Part shown: positions 28,641-37,138 of the stretch, in pieces
Position numbering within the stretch: the first letter of the stretch is position 1
How the letters are laid out: every line of letters begins with the position of its first letter
Source of the DNA: CAVWDU01 sp963840725
GTDB lineage: Bacteria; Pseudomonadota; Gammaproteobacteria; Pseudomonadales; Halieaceae
Assembly: GCA_963840725.1 (NCBI GenBank)
Contig: CAWIZY010000028.1
Coordinates: 345,029-409,028, forward strand
Direction: 5' to 3'
DNA length: 64,000 bases
The notes under the pieces: model-generated
The model's input: the letters and a program-made list of their open reading frames with translations, nothing else
Told to the model about the DNA's origin: nothing
Databases searched by the model: none
Position numbers and translations under genes: made by a program

Positions 28641-29381
28641 CTAATGCGTCTTCAATGCGAGCCCCGAGTCATCAAAGCAGAAACCCTCGCTACTCATATG
28701 CAGTCGGTGCCGCGGGCCTGGCGCATCTGCATCAAAAGCCGTGTAACCGGCGTCCCCGGCCCACAGGGCCACCAGATCTTCGCCACTCTGGGCGATATGG
28801 GTTTCGTAAAAGCGCGGAGCCTGGGCATCCAGCGCGGCCAGGGCCGCGTCCGCCGACGGATACTCACTGAGATAATGCAGGCTGACGTAGGTCGGCGGCA
28901 CTAACTCGATTTCACCTGCCCGATGCCTGGCCAGGGCATCCCGTGGGCTTATCCACTGGCTTTCGGTAATCTCGCCATCATCAACACAGACATCACCCCC
29001 AGGTGCGGGGGCGACGAAAAACCAGGTCGCAAAACGGCGGTTGCCCAAAGCCGGTGGCGTCCAATGTGCAAACCAGACCAGACTGGCAGGGTCAATCCGC
29101 AGCGCACACTCTTCAACCGCCTCACGCGCGGCAGCCCGCCGGGCTCGCTGTTCCCGCGGCTCGTCCTCAGCGCCGTCCTCAGGGTCAATACGACCGCCGG
29201 GGAACACCCACATGCCAGCAAATGCGATCTTCGAGTTCTTACGCAACATCAGGGTCTCGAGTCCCGCATCGCCGTCGCGCAGCAAAACCACCGTCGCTGC
29301 GGGAATCAGCTCCCCATCGGGCTTGCTGTCACCGGTGCTGGAAATTCGTCGACTGAATTCTCTAATCTGCTTGTCATCCAT
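28641..29381 (-). CDS. NUDIX hydrolase
   Basis: About 246 residues from the ATG at 29381 (MDDKQIREFSRRISS), which has AGGAGG 13 bases upstream; an earlier start at 29492 would add 37 residues without homology. The Nudix fold is recognised from WVFPGGRIDPEDG and the helix REAVEECALRI. The signature is unusual: a 20-residue acidic and arginine-rich insert separates the Gly and RExxEE parts, and Cys replaces the usual Gly after EE. The RExxEE metal-binding core is kept. The protein resembles the longer NUDT19/NUDT7-like hydrolases acting on CoA or nucleotide diphosphates. The DUF2256 gene follows 15 bases downstream. Confidence 0.8.
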   Translation of the reverse strand: MDDKQIREFSRRISSTGDSKPDGELIPAATVVLLRDGDAGLETLMLRKNSKIAFAGMWVFPGGRIDPEDGAEDEPREQRARRAAAREAVEECALRIDPASLVWFAHWTPPALGNRRFATWFFVAPAPGGDVCVDDGEITESQWISPRDALARHRAGEIELVPPTYVSLHYLSEYPSADAALAALDAQAPRFYETHIAQSGEDLVALWAGDAGYTAFDADAPGPRHRLHMSSEGFCFDDSGLALKTH

Positions 29382-29623
29382 AGCGTCGGGCCGCCCTCCT
29401 CTGGACCGCGTAAGATAACATAGTTCGAGGGCCTGGCCGCGCAGCAAACGAGCGTGCATTGGATCGGGCGCCTCGAGGGCAAATTCGTTCACTCAGCCAG
29501 CATCCGTGTCAAACAGGTAACCGGTTGATGCATCGCAATACTGTTGCTTGCCGTACATTAGGGTTACAGTCTCATCCCACATGTCACCCCGGTGGCGACA
29601 GTATTGAGACAAGGAGTGAACAG

Positions 29624-29980
29624 ATGGCTTACGAACTGACGGGCAAGGTCAAGCTGATACAAGAGGCAAAACAATTCGACAGTGGATTCACCAAACGGGA
29701 AATGGTGGTGGTAGTCGAGGATGGCAAATACCCCCAGGAAATTAATCTGGAGTTTGTTCAGGACAAAGTCACCTTGCTGGACGACCTGGAGATTGGTCAG
29801 CAGGTGACCGTGAGCTTTGACATCCGGGGGCGCGAGTATAACGGCAGATACTTTAACAATCTGCAGGGCTGGCGCATTGTTACCCAGGATGACGCCACCG
29901 GCCCCGGTCCGCAGGAGTCATGGCCCTCAGGCACTCCGGACGCTCCACCCAATTATGATGACTCGGATATCCCTTTCTGA
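29624..29980 (+). CDS. DUF3127-family protein, OB-fold-like
   Basis: A 118-residue protein starting at the ATG at 29624 behind AAGGAG. The first 85 residues (MAYELTGKVKLIQEAKQFDS; GQQVTVSFDIRGREYNGRYF; NNLQGWRI) form a compact beta-barrel pattern typical of DUF3127. It is followed by an acidic, proline-rich tail ending DDSDIPF. This tail strikingly resembles the C-terminal acidic tip of single-stranded DNA-binding protein SSB (DDDIPF), suggesting binding to SSB partners or an SSB-like role. That resemblance is seen directly; the function is inference. It stands alone between two minus-strand genes. Confidence 0.75.
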   Translation: MAYELTGKVKLIQEAKQFDSGFTKREMVVVVEDGKYPQEINLEFVQDKVTLLDDLEIGQQVTVSFDIRGREYNGRYFNNLQGWRIVTQDDATGPGPQESWPSGTPDAPPNYDDSDIPF

Positions 29981-30085
29981 GGACTTCGCGGCCCATATCG
30001 CAACCCTGGTAAAATCAACCCGGCCTGTTGGCCTCGATTCAACTGACAGACTGGGTGAATGGCAGGCAGCAGATTCCCCAGCGCC

Positions 30086-30940
30086 TTAAAACAAACTCAC
30101 CTGCTGGGGCAACGGCCATGGGGGCAATTGCGTCAGTCCTGCGCAACGCGCGTGCAAGGCACTGTGGAACTCGGCGGCGAACGCAGGACAGTGAAAATTA
30201 TTGGGGCAATGCATCATAAAGTAAACGTCGTGCCCAGCCGTCAGATACCCCGCAACGCGCTCGACCCACTGGTCTACGTAGCCGTGGTTTTGTTCGGGGT
30301 CGGGGTGCAGCACCACCCGGGCGTAGACGAGGTCACCATAAACCTTGTCGAGCAGAGGCACATCCGGCTTCTTGTGCCGGGCGGCGAGCACTTCCGGATG
30401 ATGGGTATCACCCTGATAGATAGGCCGGCTATCGAACATGACCCGGCCGATCCCGAACCGGTATAACAGCGGCTCGAGCAACTCCGGCTGCTTGAAGAAG
30501 CCGTTGTGCCTTACCTCAAGAGCATAGCGGTAAGCGGCCGGCAACTGCTCGAACAGACTGTGCATCTCGGGCAACATGGTGGGGCCTGTGCTGGCCGGGT
30601 ACTGGACAAGGAAAGGACCCAGGTGTTCACCTAAGGGCTCCAGCACTTTCATAAATGCCGTGAGCTCTCTGTGATTGGCAGGCATGGCGTGTGTCACATT
30701 GCGTGGCAGCTTGAAGCTGAAGCGGAAACCCGTGCCAGCTACTGCATCCAGCCAGCGTTCCACCGTATCAGCTGTGGGCATCTGATAAAAGGTGGTGTTG
30801 CCCTCCACGGTATTGAACACGCGGGCGTAGTGTCGCAACACCGTATCGGTCGGGTCTGGCCTGGGAAAATAGCGATCCAGCCAACCTGGAAAGCCCCAGG
30901 CGGGCAAACCGAGAAAATAAGAAGAGTTCGCCATTGCCAT
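30086..30940 (-). CDS. DUF72-family protein (YecE-like, TIM-barrel)
   Basis: About 284 residues from the ATG at 30940 (an ATG two codons later is equally possible). The opening YFLGLPAWGFPGWLDRYFP, then VEGNTTFYQMPTADTV, FSFKLPRNVTHA and ALEVRHNGFF are the marks of the DUF72 fold. The C-terminal part has YFMMHCPNNFHCPAFAAEF, as usual for the family. Its biochemical role is not known; structural work places it in a TIM-barrel with a possible metal or phosphate site. The frame is intact, and the gene is monocistronic and convergent with the DUF3127 gene. Confidence 0.8.
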   Translation of the reverse strand: MAMANSSYFLGLPAWGFPGWLDRYFPRPDPTDTVLRHYARVFNTVEGNTTFYQMPTADTVERWLDAVAGTGFRFSFKLPRNVTHAMPANHRELTAFMKVLEPLGEHLGPFLVQYPASTGPTMLPEMHSLFEQLPAAYRYALEVRHNGFFKQPELLEPLLYRFGIGRVMFDSRPIYQGDTHHPEVLAARHKKPDVPLLDKVYGDLVYARVVLHPDPEQNHGYVDQWVERVAGYLTAGHDVYFMMHCPNNFHCPAFAAEFHSALHARCAGLTQLPPWPLPQQVSLF

Positions 30941-31104
30941 GCGGTAAGACCAGTGCCGAAAAATCGTGTTAAACCGGGCGTCCAGTCCTGCCGCACATCG
31001 TACCAGGTGTAACGCCTGCCGGCGCACACTCCCGGTGAAACCGGGTGTGGCGCGGGCGGGGGCTCCCGATCAGGGAGCGGAGAGTTGTATCAGGTTTGAA
31101 TTTA

Positions 31105-31596
31105 TCAGGGCAACCAGGAAGCGATCTTGGCCAATTGTTCCTTGTTGAGGATCGATTTGATGGATTTCATCAAGTTGGCGTCTATCCCATCAAGTGTGTC
31201 ACCGAGACCACCCAATGCCTTTCTGATCGTGTCAGACTGGGCGTCGGTTACGCCGAGGTCATTGGCAATATCGGCGATGGACTTGGCGCGCGCTGACGAG
31301 TCGCCTTCGAGGCGTTTCTGCAGCTGGGCATTGGCCATATCGCCCAATTCCTTCTTCTGATCGTCGGTTAGCGTCTCTGCAATAACTTTGCGTGCGTCAG
31401 CGATCGCATCGCCATAGGAGGCGTCGGCCGCGTCAAAGGCTTTACCGATATCCATTTTCTGTACGTCGGATAAATCCAGACTGGTGATTTTCTCCTGGAT
31501 AGCCTGCGCCCAGGTGGCACTATCAGCCGCTACGGTATTGACCAGGACCATCGTCATCAGCACCAATACTGAGCCAAAAATCTTCAGTTGCTTCAT
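31105..31596 (-). CDS. Small secreted helical protein of unknown function
   Basis: A 163-residue protein with a Sec signal peptide (MKQLKIFGSVLVLMTMVLVNTVAA) when started at the ATG at 31596. The mature part is almost entirely alpha-helical and rich in Ala, Asp, Lys and Leu, with repeats of a pattern like LTDDQKKELGDMANAQLQKR and LGVTDAQSDTIRKALGGLGD. This resembles Spy/CpxP-type or DUF3106-like periplasmic helical proteins, though I see no LTxxQ motif pair that would settle it. No cysteines are seen in the mature protein. It is a stand-alone gene downstream of the binding protein at 31880, with about 283 bases between that hold nothing I recognise. Confidence 0.6.
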   Translation of the reverse strand: MKQLKIFGSVLVLMTMVLVNTVAADSATWAQAIQEKITSLDLSDVQKMDIGKAFDAADASYGDAIADARKVIAETLTDDQKKELGDMANAQLQKRLEGDSSARAKSIADIANDLGVTDAQSDTIRKALGGLGDTLDGIDANLMKSIKSILNKEQLAKIASWLP

Positions 31597-31879
31597 AGTC
31601 TTTACTCCAAACTTCAGTGAACTGCTCACTGCTATTAAGTGACTTATTGCCAAGGGGTATGGCAACAACAAATTGGACGATAGCGGTCACCAAGGGGCCA
31701 CCATCGTTTGCCCAGATGAGAGTGTAGGAGAGTTTCCGGTTTTTGCCAGTCTTTATCGCCGGTCCGCGAGGGTCTGAAACTTGCTGCAGTTCCTGGATAG
31801 AACCCCGCCACTGCCAAAGCGCAATATGGAGCGCCCGGGGCCTGCAAAGGACCGTGCACCAGAGCGCAGACTACGCCGG

Positions 31880-33193
31880 TTAAACGGACCGAATGTGTAT
31901 TTCCTCGCCCTCGGTAACCCCACCCTGCGTCCAGTCGCACTGCCAGCCGGGAAAGGCCAGCGCCGGGTAGGGCTCAGGTTTAATCCACTCGGGCGTTTCG
32001 TAAACGATATCAAACTGCCGGTCTTCGCGTATTCTGCCTATTAAAAAGGGCTTGTAGGTATGGCGCGTAAGGGGATCGACCATAATTTTGCCACCAGGGG
32101 CGTCAAACTCAATGCCATCGTTGTATGCTTCCAGGACTTTGTCGACCTCGAAACTGCCGGCCTTCTCCACCGCCAGTTTCCACAGATAAACCTGCGAATA
32201 CGCCGCTTCCATCGGGTCACTAACCACCCTATCCTCTCCGTGCTCGGCCTGAAACCTTTCTACAAATGACCGGTTGGCTGGAGTGTCCACCGTCTGGAAA
32301 TAACTCCACCCGGCAAGATGACCCTCGACGTGTTGGGGCAGCAGCCCTCGCAATTCATCCTCACCAACGCTGGTTGCAAAAACCGGCAACTGCTGTGGGG
32401 TAACGCCCCTGGCCGACAGTTCCCGGTAAAAGTGCACGTTGGTGTCCCCATTGAGTGTACTGAAAACCACATCCGGGCTGGAAGCGAGGATTCCCGTCAC
32501 TATTTCTGCATAATCACGCTCGCCCAGTTCCGTGTAAACTTCGCCGATAACCTCGGCGCCTGCTTTCTCGGCGTAGCTCTTGACGATATGATTTGCGGTG
32601 CGCGGGTAGACGTATCCGGAGCCCAGCAGATAGAACCGCCTTCTCCCGCCACCGTAAGCGCTGACCAACCAGTCAATTGCTGGAATAATCTGCTGGTTAG
32701 GCGCCATACCCGTGTAAATGATATTGCGTGAGCACTCATTGCCTTCGTACTGCAAGGGGTAAAAAAGCAAGCCATTGAGCTCTTCAAAGATTGGCAGTAC
32801 GGCTTTCCGGCTGGTCGACGTCCAACACCCGAACACTACGGCGACCTTATCCTCCTGCAGGAGCTTGGTCGCTTTCTTGGGGAAAATATCCACTGCCCGG
32901 GAACGGGTGTCCTCGATAACCGGTTCTATCATTTTTCCAAGTACGCCACCGGCGGCGTTGATTTCCTCGATCGCCATCATCTCCATATCGGCCAGCGAAA
33001 TCTCACTGATGGCCATCGTACCAGTGAGCGAGTGCATGATGCCTACCTTGACGGAGTCGGGCTCATAGCTGGCCCGCCGGTCGCAGCCTGACAGCAGCAG
33101 GGGCGCCAGAGGCGCTGCGGCGGCCAAACTCGCCGCACCTGCACTGCGGCGCAGAAGGTCCCGGCGGGTGGTAAGTTCAGGTTTTTTTTTGAT
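31880..33193 (-). CDS. Urea/amide ABC-transporter-type substrate-binding lipoprotein (UrtA-like), orphan
   Basis: About 437 residues. The binding protein is of the UrtA/FmdD/AmiC group: VKVGIMHSLTGTMAISE, FGCWTSTSRKAVLPIFEELN, LLFYPLQYEGNECSRNIIY, QIIPAIDWLV. It has a twin-arginine-like start followed by a lipobox (TTRRDLLRRSAG, LAPLLLSGC), so it should be an exported lipoprotein. No ATG fits well. The one at 33286 gives a long non-signal lead and overlaps the AIM24 gene, whereas an ATC at 33,191-33,193 sits nine bases after GGGAG and gives MKKKPELTTRRDLLRR. I use that as start, with low certainty. No permease or ATPase genes accompany it, so it may be a sensor or work with a transporter elsewhere. 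Confidence 0.8.
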   Translation of the reverse strand: MKKKPELTTRRDLLRRSAGAASLAAAAPLAPLLLSGCDRRASYEPDSVKVGIMHSLTGTMAISEISLADMEMMAIEEINAAGGVLGKMIEPVIEDTRSRAVDIFPKKATKLLQEDKVAVVFGCWTSTSRKAVLPIFEELNGLLFYPLQYEGNECSRNIIYTGMAPNQQIIPAIDWLVSAYGGGRRRFYLLGSGYVYPRTANHIVKSYAEKAGAEVIGEVYTELGERDYAEIVTGILASSPDVVFSTLNGDTNVHFYRELSARGVTPQQLPVFATSVGEDELRGLLPQHVEGHLAGWSYFQTVDTPANRSFVERFQAEHGEDRVVSDPMEAAYSQVYLWKLAVEKAGSFEVDKVLEAYNDGIEFDAPGGKIMVDPLTRHTYKPFLIGRIREDRQFDIVYETPEWIKPEPYPALAFPGWQCDWTQGGVTEGEEIHIRSV

Positions 33194-33254
33194 GGTTCTG
33201 TTCTCCCTGTTGCCTTTGCGTGCTGCCGGCTTGAAGCCGGCACAACCAACTCGT

Positions 33255-33941
33255 CTACTCTTGCCAGGCCATGAACGGCTTGTCATCGTCGCTCTCGGAA
33301 AAAAGGCGATAGCGCCAGTGCGGTGCCGGATTAATCAACACTCGACCGGGGCCGAAAAACACCCTTAAACGACCCTGACCTGAGGTGAACTTACCGAGAA
33401 AATTCTCCGTTGAACGACGGACCTTGAAACGCACATCGGAACTCCAGCCGATTACGCTCTTGCCATCGACAGCCACTTTCTGACCCTCCGCCAGAATCAA
33501 TTCCTCGATAGGGCCACGGGTACGCACGGCAACCTTGCCACTGCCTTTGACCTCGGTCTGCAGATAGATGATTGGCTCCCTGGCCAGGTAGGCCGTCCAC
33601 ATACCCACTCGGTGGAAACTGACATCGACACTGCCCTCGGAGGCCCAGTAGGTTCCGCGTTCCAGAATCCAGGACTCATTGTCGAGATCCATCACGTGAA
33701 ATCCACCCAGTGAAGAGAGCAGCGTTACAATACCGGATCCTGAGTACGTTGGCCGATAAACCGCCTGCATTGCCAATACCGATTTGATGGCAGAGGGGAT
33801 GGATGGAATCAGTTTGGAGTGCACCTTGACATCTCCCTTCAGATAAGCTAAAGCACCTGCTTCGGCTCGTACAGTCTCCTCATCCAGTATCATGTCAACG
33901 TAATGCACGCCCTCGACTTCGTGCACTTCAAAAATTGCCAT
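33255..33941 (-). CDS. AIM24/TIGR00266-family protein
   Basis: A 228-residue all-beta protein with the AIM24 pattern: VDMILDEETVRAEAGALAYLKG near the start, VYRPTYSGSGIVTLLSSLGG in the middle, and GRVLINPAPHWRYRLF near the end. The family forms a double-psi-like beta-helix; in yeast Aim24 sits in mitochondria, and bacterial members have no assigned role. It lies six bases after the DUF4239 gene and 61 bases before the UrtA-like gene, so these three are probably one transcript. The frame is intact and no signal peptide is seen. Confidence 0.78.
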   Translation of the reverse strand: MAIFEVHEVEGVHYVDMILDEETVRAEAGALAYLKGDVKVHSKLIPSIPSAIKSVLAMQAVYRPTYSGSGIVTLLSSLGGFHVMDLDNESWILERGTYWASEGSVDVSFHRVGMWTAYLAREPIIYLQTEVKGSGKVAVRTRGPIEELILAEGQKVAVDGKSVIGWSSDVRFKVRRSTENFLGKFTSGQGRLRVFFGPGRVLINPAPHWRYRLFSESDDDKPFMAWQE

Positions 33942-33947
33942 GGCTAA

Positions 33948-34736
33948 TTAGTCCCGCATCCTATCCCAGTACAGCTGTTCGAAAGGCTCCGGGGAAATAC
34001 TGACTGCGCCCCTGAATGGATTATCCATTACGGCAATCAGCAGTATCATGGCGCCGAGAAAAAACGACAACACACCCCCCAGAAACAACATCGTAACGTA
34101 GCGTATATCAAACAGCCATAACAACGCGATATTCAGGATCGCGCCGACCAGCACCACGTACCACATAATGGCGGGGATGCCGGTCTTGACCGATTGCTCC
34201 CGCACTCTCTGCTTGTCCAGAAACACGTTAAATTGGCGCAGGGTTTCAGCAAAGATAAGTTCTTCGGTTCTGTTGCCCGGCTCAAAGGCGAGCATTCTCT
34301 CGTGAAAGGCCTTGAGTTTTGTCGAGCCGAGCTTGGGTATCTCGCCCTTGCGGTACTCGGGCCAACCGTATTTTATTACCCATCGACAATAATCCCGAAG
34401 CAACCAACTTAAATTCTGCCCGTGAGGCTCCGGCAGCGTGGAAACGCCTTCGTACAACGTCTCCAGAGAGGATACCTCCTGAACCACGCTGTATTCCACA
34501 CGGCTGTAATTCTGGTAGGCAGCGACTGCGATCAGGCCCAGCAACAAGCCATAGAAGACACCAAAAGAAGACAGCACGTAGCCGACAATTTCGTTGCCAC
34601 TCTGACGCGAGCGCACAAAGGGGCGCAGAAACGGGCGCAGCAGAGTCCCCCCCAACCAGCAATAACCCACAAAGATAACCGCAACCCAGATAGCCAGCGA
34701 GCGAATCGGTGTTTCGTATATCCAGTCGACCATCAT
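33948..34736 (-). CDS. DUF4239 (bestrophin-like) membrane protein
   Basis: A 262-residue protein with two N-terminal membrane segments (residues about 12-34 and 50-72, the latter SFGVFYGLLLGLIAVAAY), a helical soluble part with ETLYEGVSTLPEP, and two C-terminal segments (about 178-200 and 205-230). The NPFRG motif in AVMDNPFRGAVSISPEPF is a DUF4239 signature. Members are predicted homologues of bestrophin-type anion channels, but no transport has been proven for this group. Start is the first of two adjacent ATG codons. It begins the gene set DUF4239-AIM24-UrtA-like. Confidence 0.8.
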   Translation of the reverse strand: MMVDWIYETPIRSLAIWVAVIFVGYCWLGGTLLRPFLRPFVRSRQSGNEIVGYVLSSFGVFYGLLLGLIAVAAYQNYSRVEYSVVQEVSSLETLYEGVSTLPEPHGQNLSWLLRDYCRWVIKYGWPEYRKGEIPKLGSTKLKAFHERMLAFEPGNRTEELIFAETLRQFNVFLDKQRVREQSVKTGIPAIMWYVVLVGAILNIALLWLFDIRYVTMLFLGGVLSFFLGAMILLIAVMDNPFRGAVSISPEPFEQLYWDRMRD

Positions 34737-35004
34737 GTTCTTCTCAGTTCAGACGAATTACTCAAGCTCTCGCGCCCGACTATAGCATAGAGGATACCGC
34801 TCACTTAACCAGCATTTGATCAGTGGATATAGTGCCTCCGGTCAGCGGGATACCCGCTTGTCAAACCCAGTCCTGAATCGCCTGACACGGTATTAATCAG
34901 CGCGGGCCGGCAGTTCATAATAGAGACCCGACCAGCCACGTCACAGTAAGGCCACTTAGACCGCCGCCTGGCTGAAGGGCTGGCTGACTGGCCTGAATTT
35001 TGGG

Positions 35005-35856
35005 CTAATCTACTGTCAGCAAACCGGGCAATCCCATGACGCTCTCAGCACTGACCTGCGCTCGACCATCACCCTGCTGCGCCAGCAACCAGACCGTCGC
35101 GGCCAGGGTAATGAGTTGCCGCCGCTCCAGCGCCGCCGCCTGCGGCTTTACCCGTCCACAAGCCAGTTCACAGCGCCGATCGTAGGGATTTTCAAAGTGA
35201 CAGTGAGTGCTGCCCTCTACTCGCCGCACGGTGGTTTGCGTCAGGCTCGCCAGCGCCGGCTCGATATTGCTACCGGCGTTACAGACACTCGCCTCGCCCA
35301 AGAGCACCAGACCAGGCCTACTGAACTGTTCAATCTCCCCGGCGGCGAGTTCGCCACTGTCGACCGGATCCAGACCGAGGTAGCCTACAGCTCGATGATC
35401 CGCATTGGCCGCCAGCAGCGCCGACAAACCGCCGGCAGAAAATCCTGCATATATGACTTGCGTCGCGCCCAGTTTCGAGACAACTCCCAGCATGTCCTGA
35501 GCATTCTCGGTATGGCGCCCGGCCAAAAAACTCGAATTACATTGGCTGATAATCACCGTTGCCAAGCCGTGCGAGGCCCACAGTTCACCCCAGCCACGCA
35601 TGGTCTCGAGACTGCGTTTGAAGCCGTGGGCGAGAACAATAAGCGGTTTCACCCCTGCGCCTGCCGGCAGGAACATTTCGTAAGGAGTAACGCAGGCGGC
35701 CCCCTCGTAACTCCCGGCCCGCACATCCACAGTAAAACGCCCCGCCTCACTGTATGCCACAAGGTCAGCCGGCAGCGGCTCACCGCGCAAGCCCAGCGTC
35801 GTAGTACAGGCTGGCAGCAAAAGTACCACTAGCAGCAGCGACAGTAAGCTCCTGAT
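35005..35856 (-). CDS. Alpha/beta-hydrolase lipoprotein
   Basis: About 283 residues. The lipobox signal RSLLSLLLVVLLLPACTTT is followed by an alpha/beta-hydrolase: KPLIVLAHGFKRSLETM (oxyanion-hole region), nucleophile in VIYAGFSAGGLSALLA (GFSAG), an Asp in YLGLDPVD and a His in VEGSTHCHFENP. Extra cysteines (SVCNAG, CHFENPYDRRCELACG) could form disulfides outside the cytoplasm. It resembles dienelactone-hydrolase or cutinase-like enzymes; the substrate is unknown. No ATG precedes the signal in a sensible place. An ATC at 35,854-35,856 lies seven bases after AAGGAG and gives the ideal lipoprotein start MRSLLSLLL, so I take it as the probable start. The next upstream ATG (36036) would add 60 unrelated residues. 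Confidence 0.75.
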   Translation of the reverse strand: MRSLLSLLLVVLLLPACTTTLGLRGEPLPADLVAYSEAGRFTVDVRAGSYEGAACVTPYEMFLPAGAGVKPLIVLAHGFKRSLETMRGWGELWASHGLATVIISQCNSSFLAGRHTENAQDMLGVVSKLGATQVIYAGFSAGGLSALLAANADHRAVGYLGLDPVDSGELAAGEIEQFSRPGLVLLGEASVCNAGSNIEPALASLTQTTVRRVEGSTHCHFENPYDRRCELACGRVKPQAAALERRQLITLAATVWLLAQQGDGRAQVSAESVMGLPGLLTVD

Positions 35857-36046
35857 CGGTCTTCTCCTTGTATGATCGGGCGAACCCCGTTCGAAGACTA
35901 TTGAAGGACTAGCTCGAACATGGCCAGGCCGCGCACCTCGACCTGCCTCACGATAGCCCTTTTTGGTTGCACAATACGGCAGCAGGAGATCGGGTGGGAT
36001 ACCCTGCTGCTCCAAATGGCGGGCTTTGCAGAGCACAGACTGACAA

Positions 36047-36487
36047 TCAAGTGCCAGGAAGCGCTTCCAACAGTTTCAGAAACTCATCGAGCTTGCCGCC
36101 ATCCAACCCACTCAGTAAAGACTGTGATTGCTGATTCACTGTCACCGAGGATTCGTCATAGACGCGCTCCCCGCTGACGGTTATCCGGGCCAGACTGACC
36201 CTGGCATCACGGGGACTGGTATCTTTATCAACCAGACCGATTTTTTCCATCGGCCGCAACATGCGGGTGATGCCCGAAGCAGTGCGACCGATGGCATCGG
36301 CCAGGTCGATCCTGCGGAGGGTCTTGTGGGGTGCGTTCACCAACTGCTGCAGTACCATGTATTCGGTAAGGCCTATGCCGTGCACCGCTCCCAAACTATT
36401 GTCCAATTGTCTGGACACATAGGCACTACCCGCCCAGAGCCGGCCGATCGCCGCGGCAGCCTTTTCCTGTTCTTCCATAACGGTCAT
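36047..36487 (-). CDS. MarR-family transcriptional regulator
   Basis: A 146-residue winged-helix protein: GLTEYMVLQQLVNAPHKTLR, DLADAIGRTASGITRMLRPM (recognition helix) and KIGLVDKDTSPRDARVSL (wing) are the core of a MarR regulator. Members bind palindromic operators as dimers and are released by small phenolic or similar ligands. An inverted repeat lies 15-28 bases upstream of the start, as expected for self-control. The neighbouring gene on the same strand is the hydrolase at 35005, which starts 190 bases downstream and may be a target. Start could be either the first ATG or the one three codons later. Confidence 0.85.
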   Translation of the reverse strand: MTVMEEQEKAAAAIGRLWAGSAYVSRQLDNSLGAVHGIGLTEYMVLQQLVNAPHKTLRRIDLADAIGRTASGITRMLRPMEKIGLVDKDTSPRDARVSLARITVSGERVYDESSVTVNQQSQSLLSGLDGGKLDEFLKLLEALPGT

Positions 36488-36501
36488 TCACTTGCGTTAT
36501 A

Positions 36502-36544
36502 CTTGATATTTCAAGCATATTGCAAGCTTAAAAGTTTTGCAAGC
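36502..36544. promoter_or_regulatory. Probable MarR operator region
   Basis: Just upstream of the MarR gene, CTTGA-TATT-TCAAG (36,502-36,515) is a perfect inverted repeat with five-base arms. TTGCAAGC then appears twice in direct orientation (36,520-36,527 and 36,537-36,544). The distance from the MarR start codon is right for autorepression. Confidence 0.5.
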
Positions 36545-36687
36545 ACGACGTGCCCCACGGGACAATGCGGGGGTCGTCGCCGGACGGGTTCCGGGCACAG
36601 TAAACCTGTAGAACCCACGAGTCTTGCTGTATCGCGACAACGCTGTAACCTAGCAGTTGCCAAGCCTCAGGCCCAGAAGGAGTCCGC

Positions 36688-37080
36688 GTGAATTTCTCGA
36701 CGATAATCTCAGGTATAGAGAAAACGATTCTTATCCTGATCGTGCTCATGACTGTCGGTGCGGTGCTGATCGAGCTGGCGGCGGTGTGGAACAACCGAAC
36801 CATCGCAATCGCCGACATCCTGTTGTTGTTTCTCTACACAGAGGTTATCTCGATGGTCGGCACATTTTACCGCAGCCGCGAGATTCCAGTGTTGTACCCC
36901 CTGTTCATCGCGATCACAGCACTGTCACGCCTCATTGTCCTGCAAAGCAAGGATATGGCGCCGGAAACCATCCTGTTCGAGTCCGGTGCCATCTTAATAC
37001 TGAGCCTCGCCGCGATTGCGCTGCAGGCGACGGTGGCAAGGACTCAGAAAAGCGGTGCGGAGCCGCCCGTCGCAAACTGA
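36688..37080 (+). CDS. psiE: Phosphate-starvation-inducible PsiE-family membrane protein
   Basis: A 130-residue protein starting with GTG behind AAGGAG. It has four hydrophobic segments (about residues 8-30, 40-62, 70-86, 95-115) and the typical PsiE middle LLLFLYTEVISMVGTFYRSREIPV, in which acidic and basic residues sit inside the membrane region. In E. coli psiE is controlled by phosphate limitation and CRP; the biochemical role is unknown. I saw no clear Pho box by eye. It stands alone on the plus strand, convergent with the slipin gene. Confidence 0.8.
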   Translation: MNFSTIISGIEKTILILIVLMTVGAVLIELAAVWNNRTIAIADILLLFLYTEVISMVGTFYRSREIPVLYPLFIAITALSRLIVLQSKDMAPETILFESGAILILSLAAIALQATVARTQKSGAEPPVAN

Positions 37081-37138
37081 GGGCGAGACGAATGCGGCGG
37101 CTCATATACCAGAGCCTACCAGGTGATAGTGTGAGGCT

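Noticed and set aside
31059..31082. Terminator hairpin after the small secreted protein
   Set aside because: GCTCCC/GGGAGC can pair, but the stem is only six pairs and there is no U-run on either strand.
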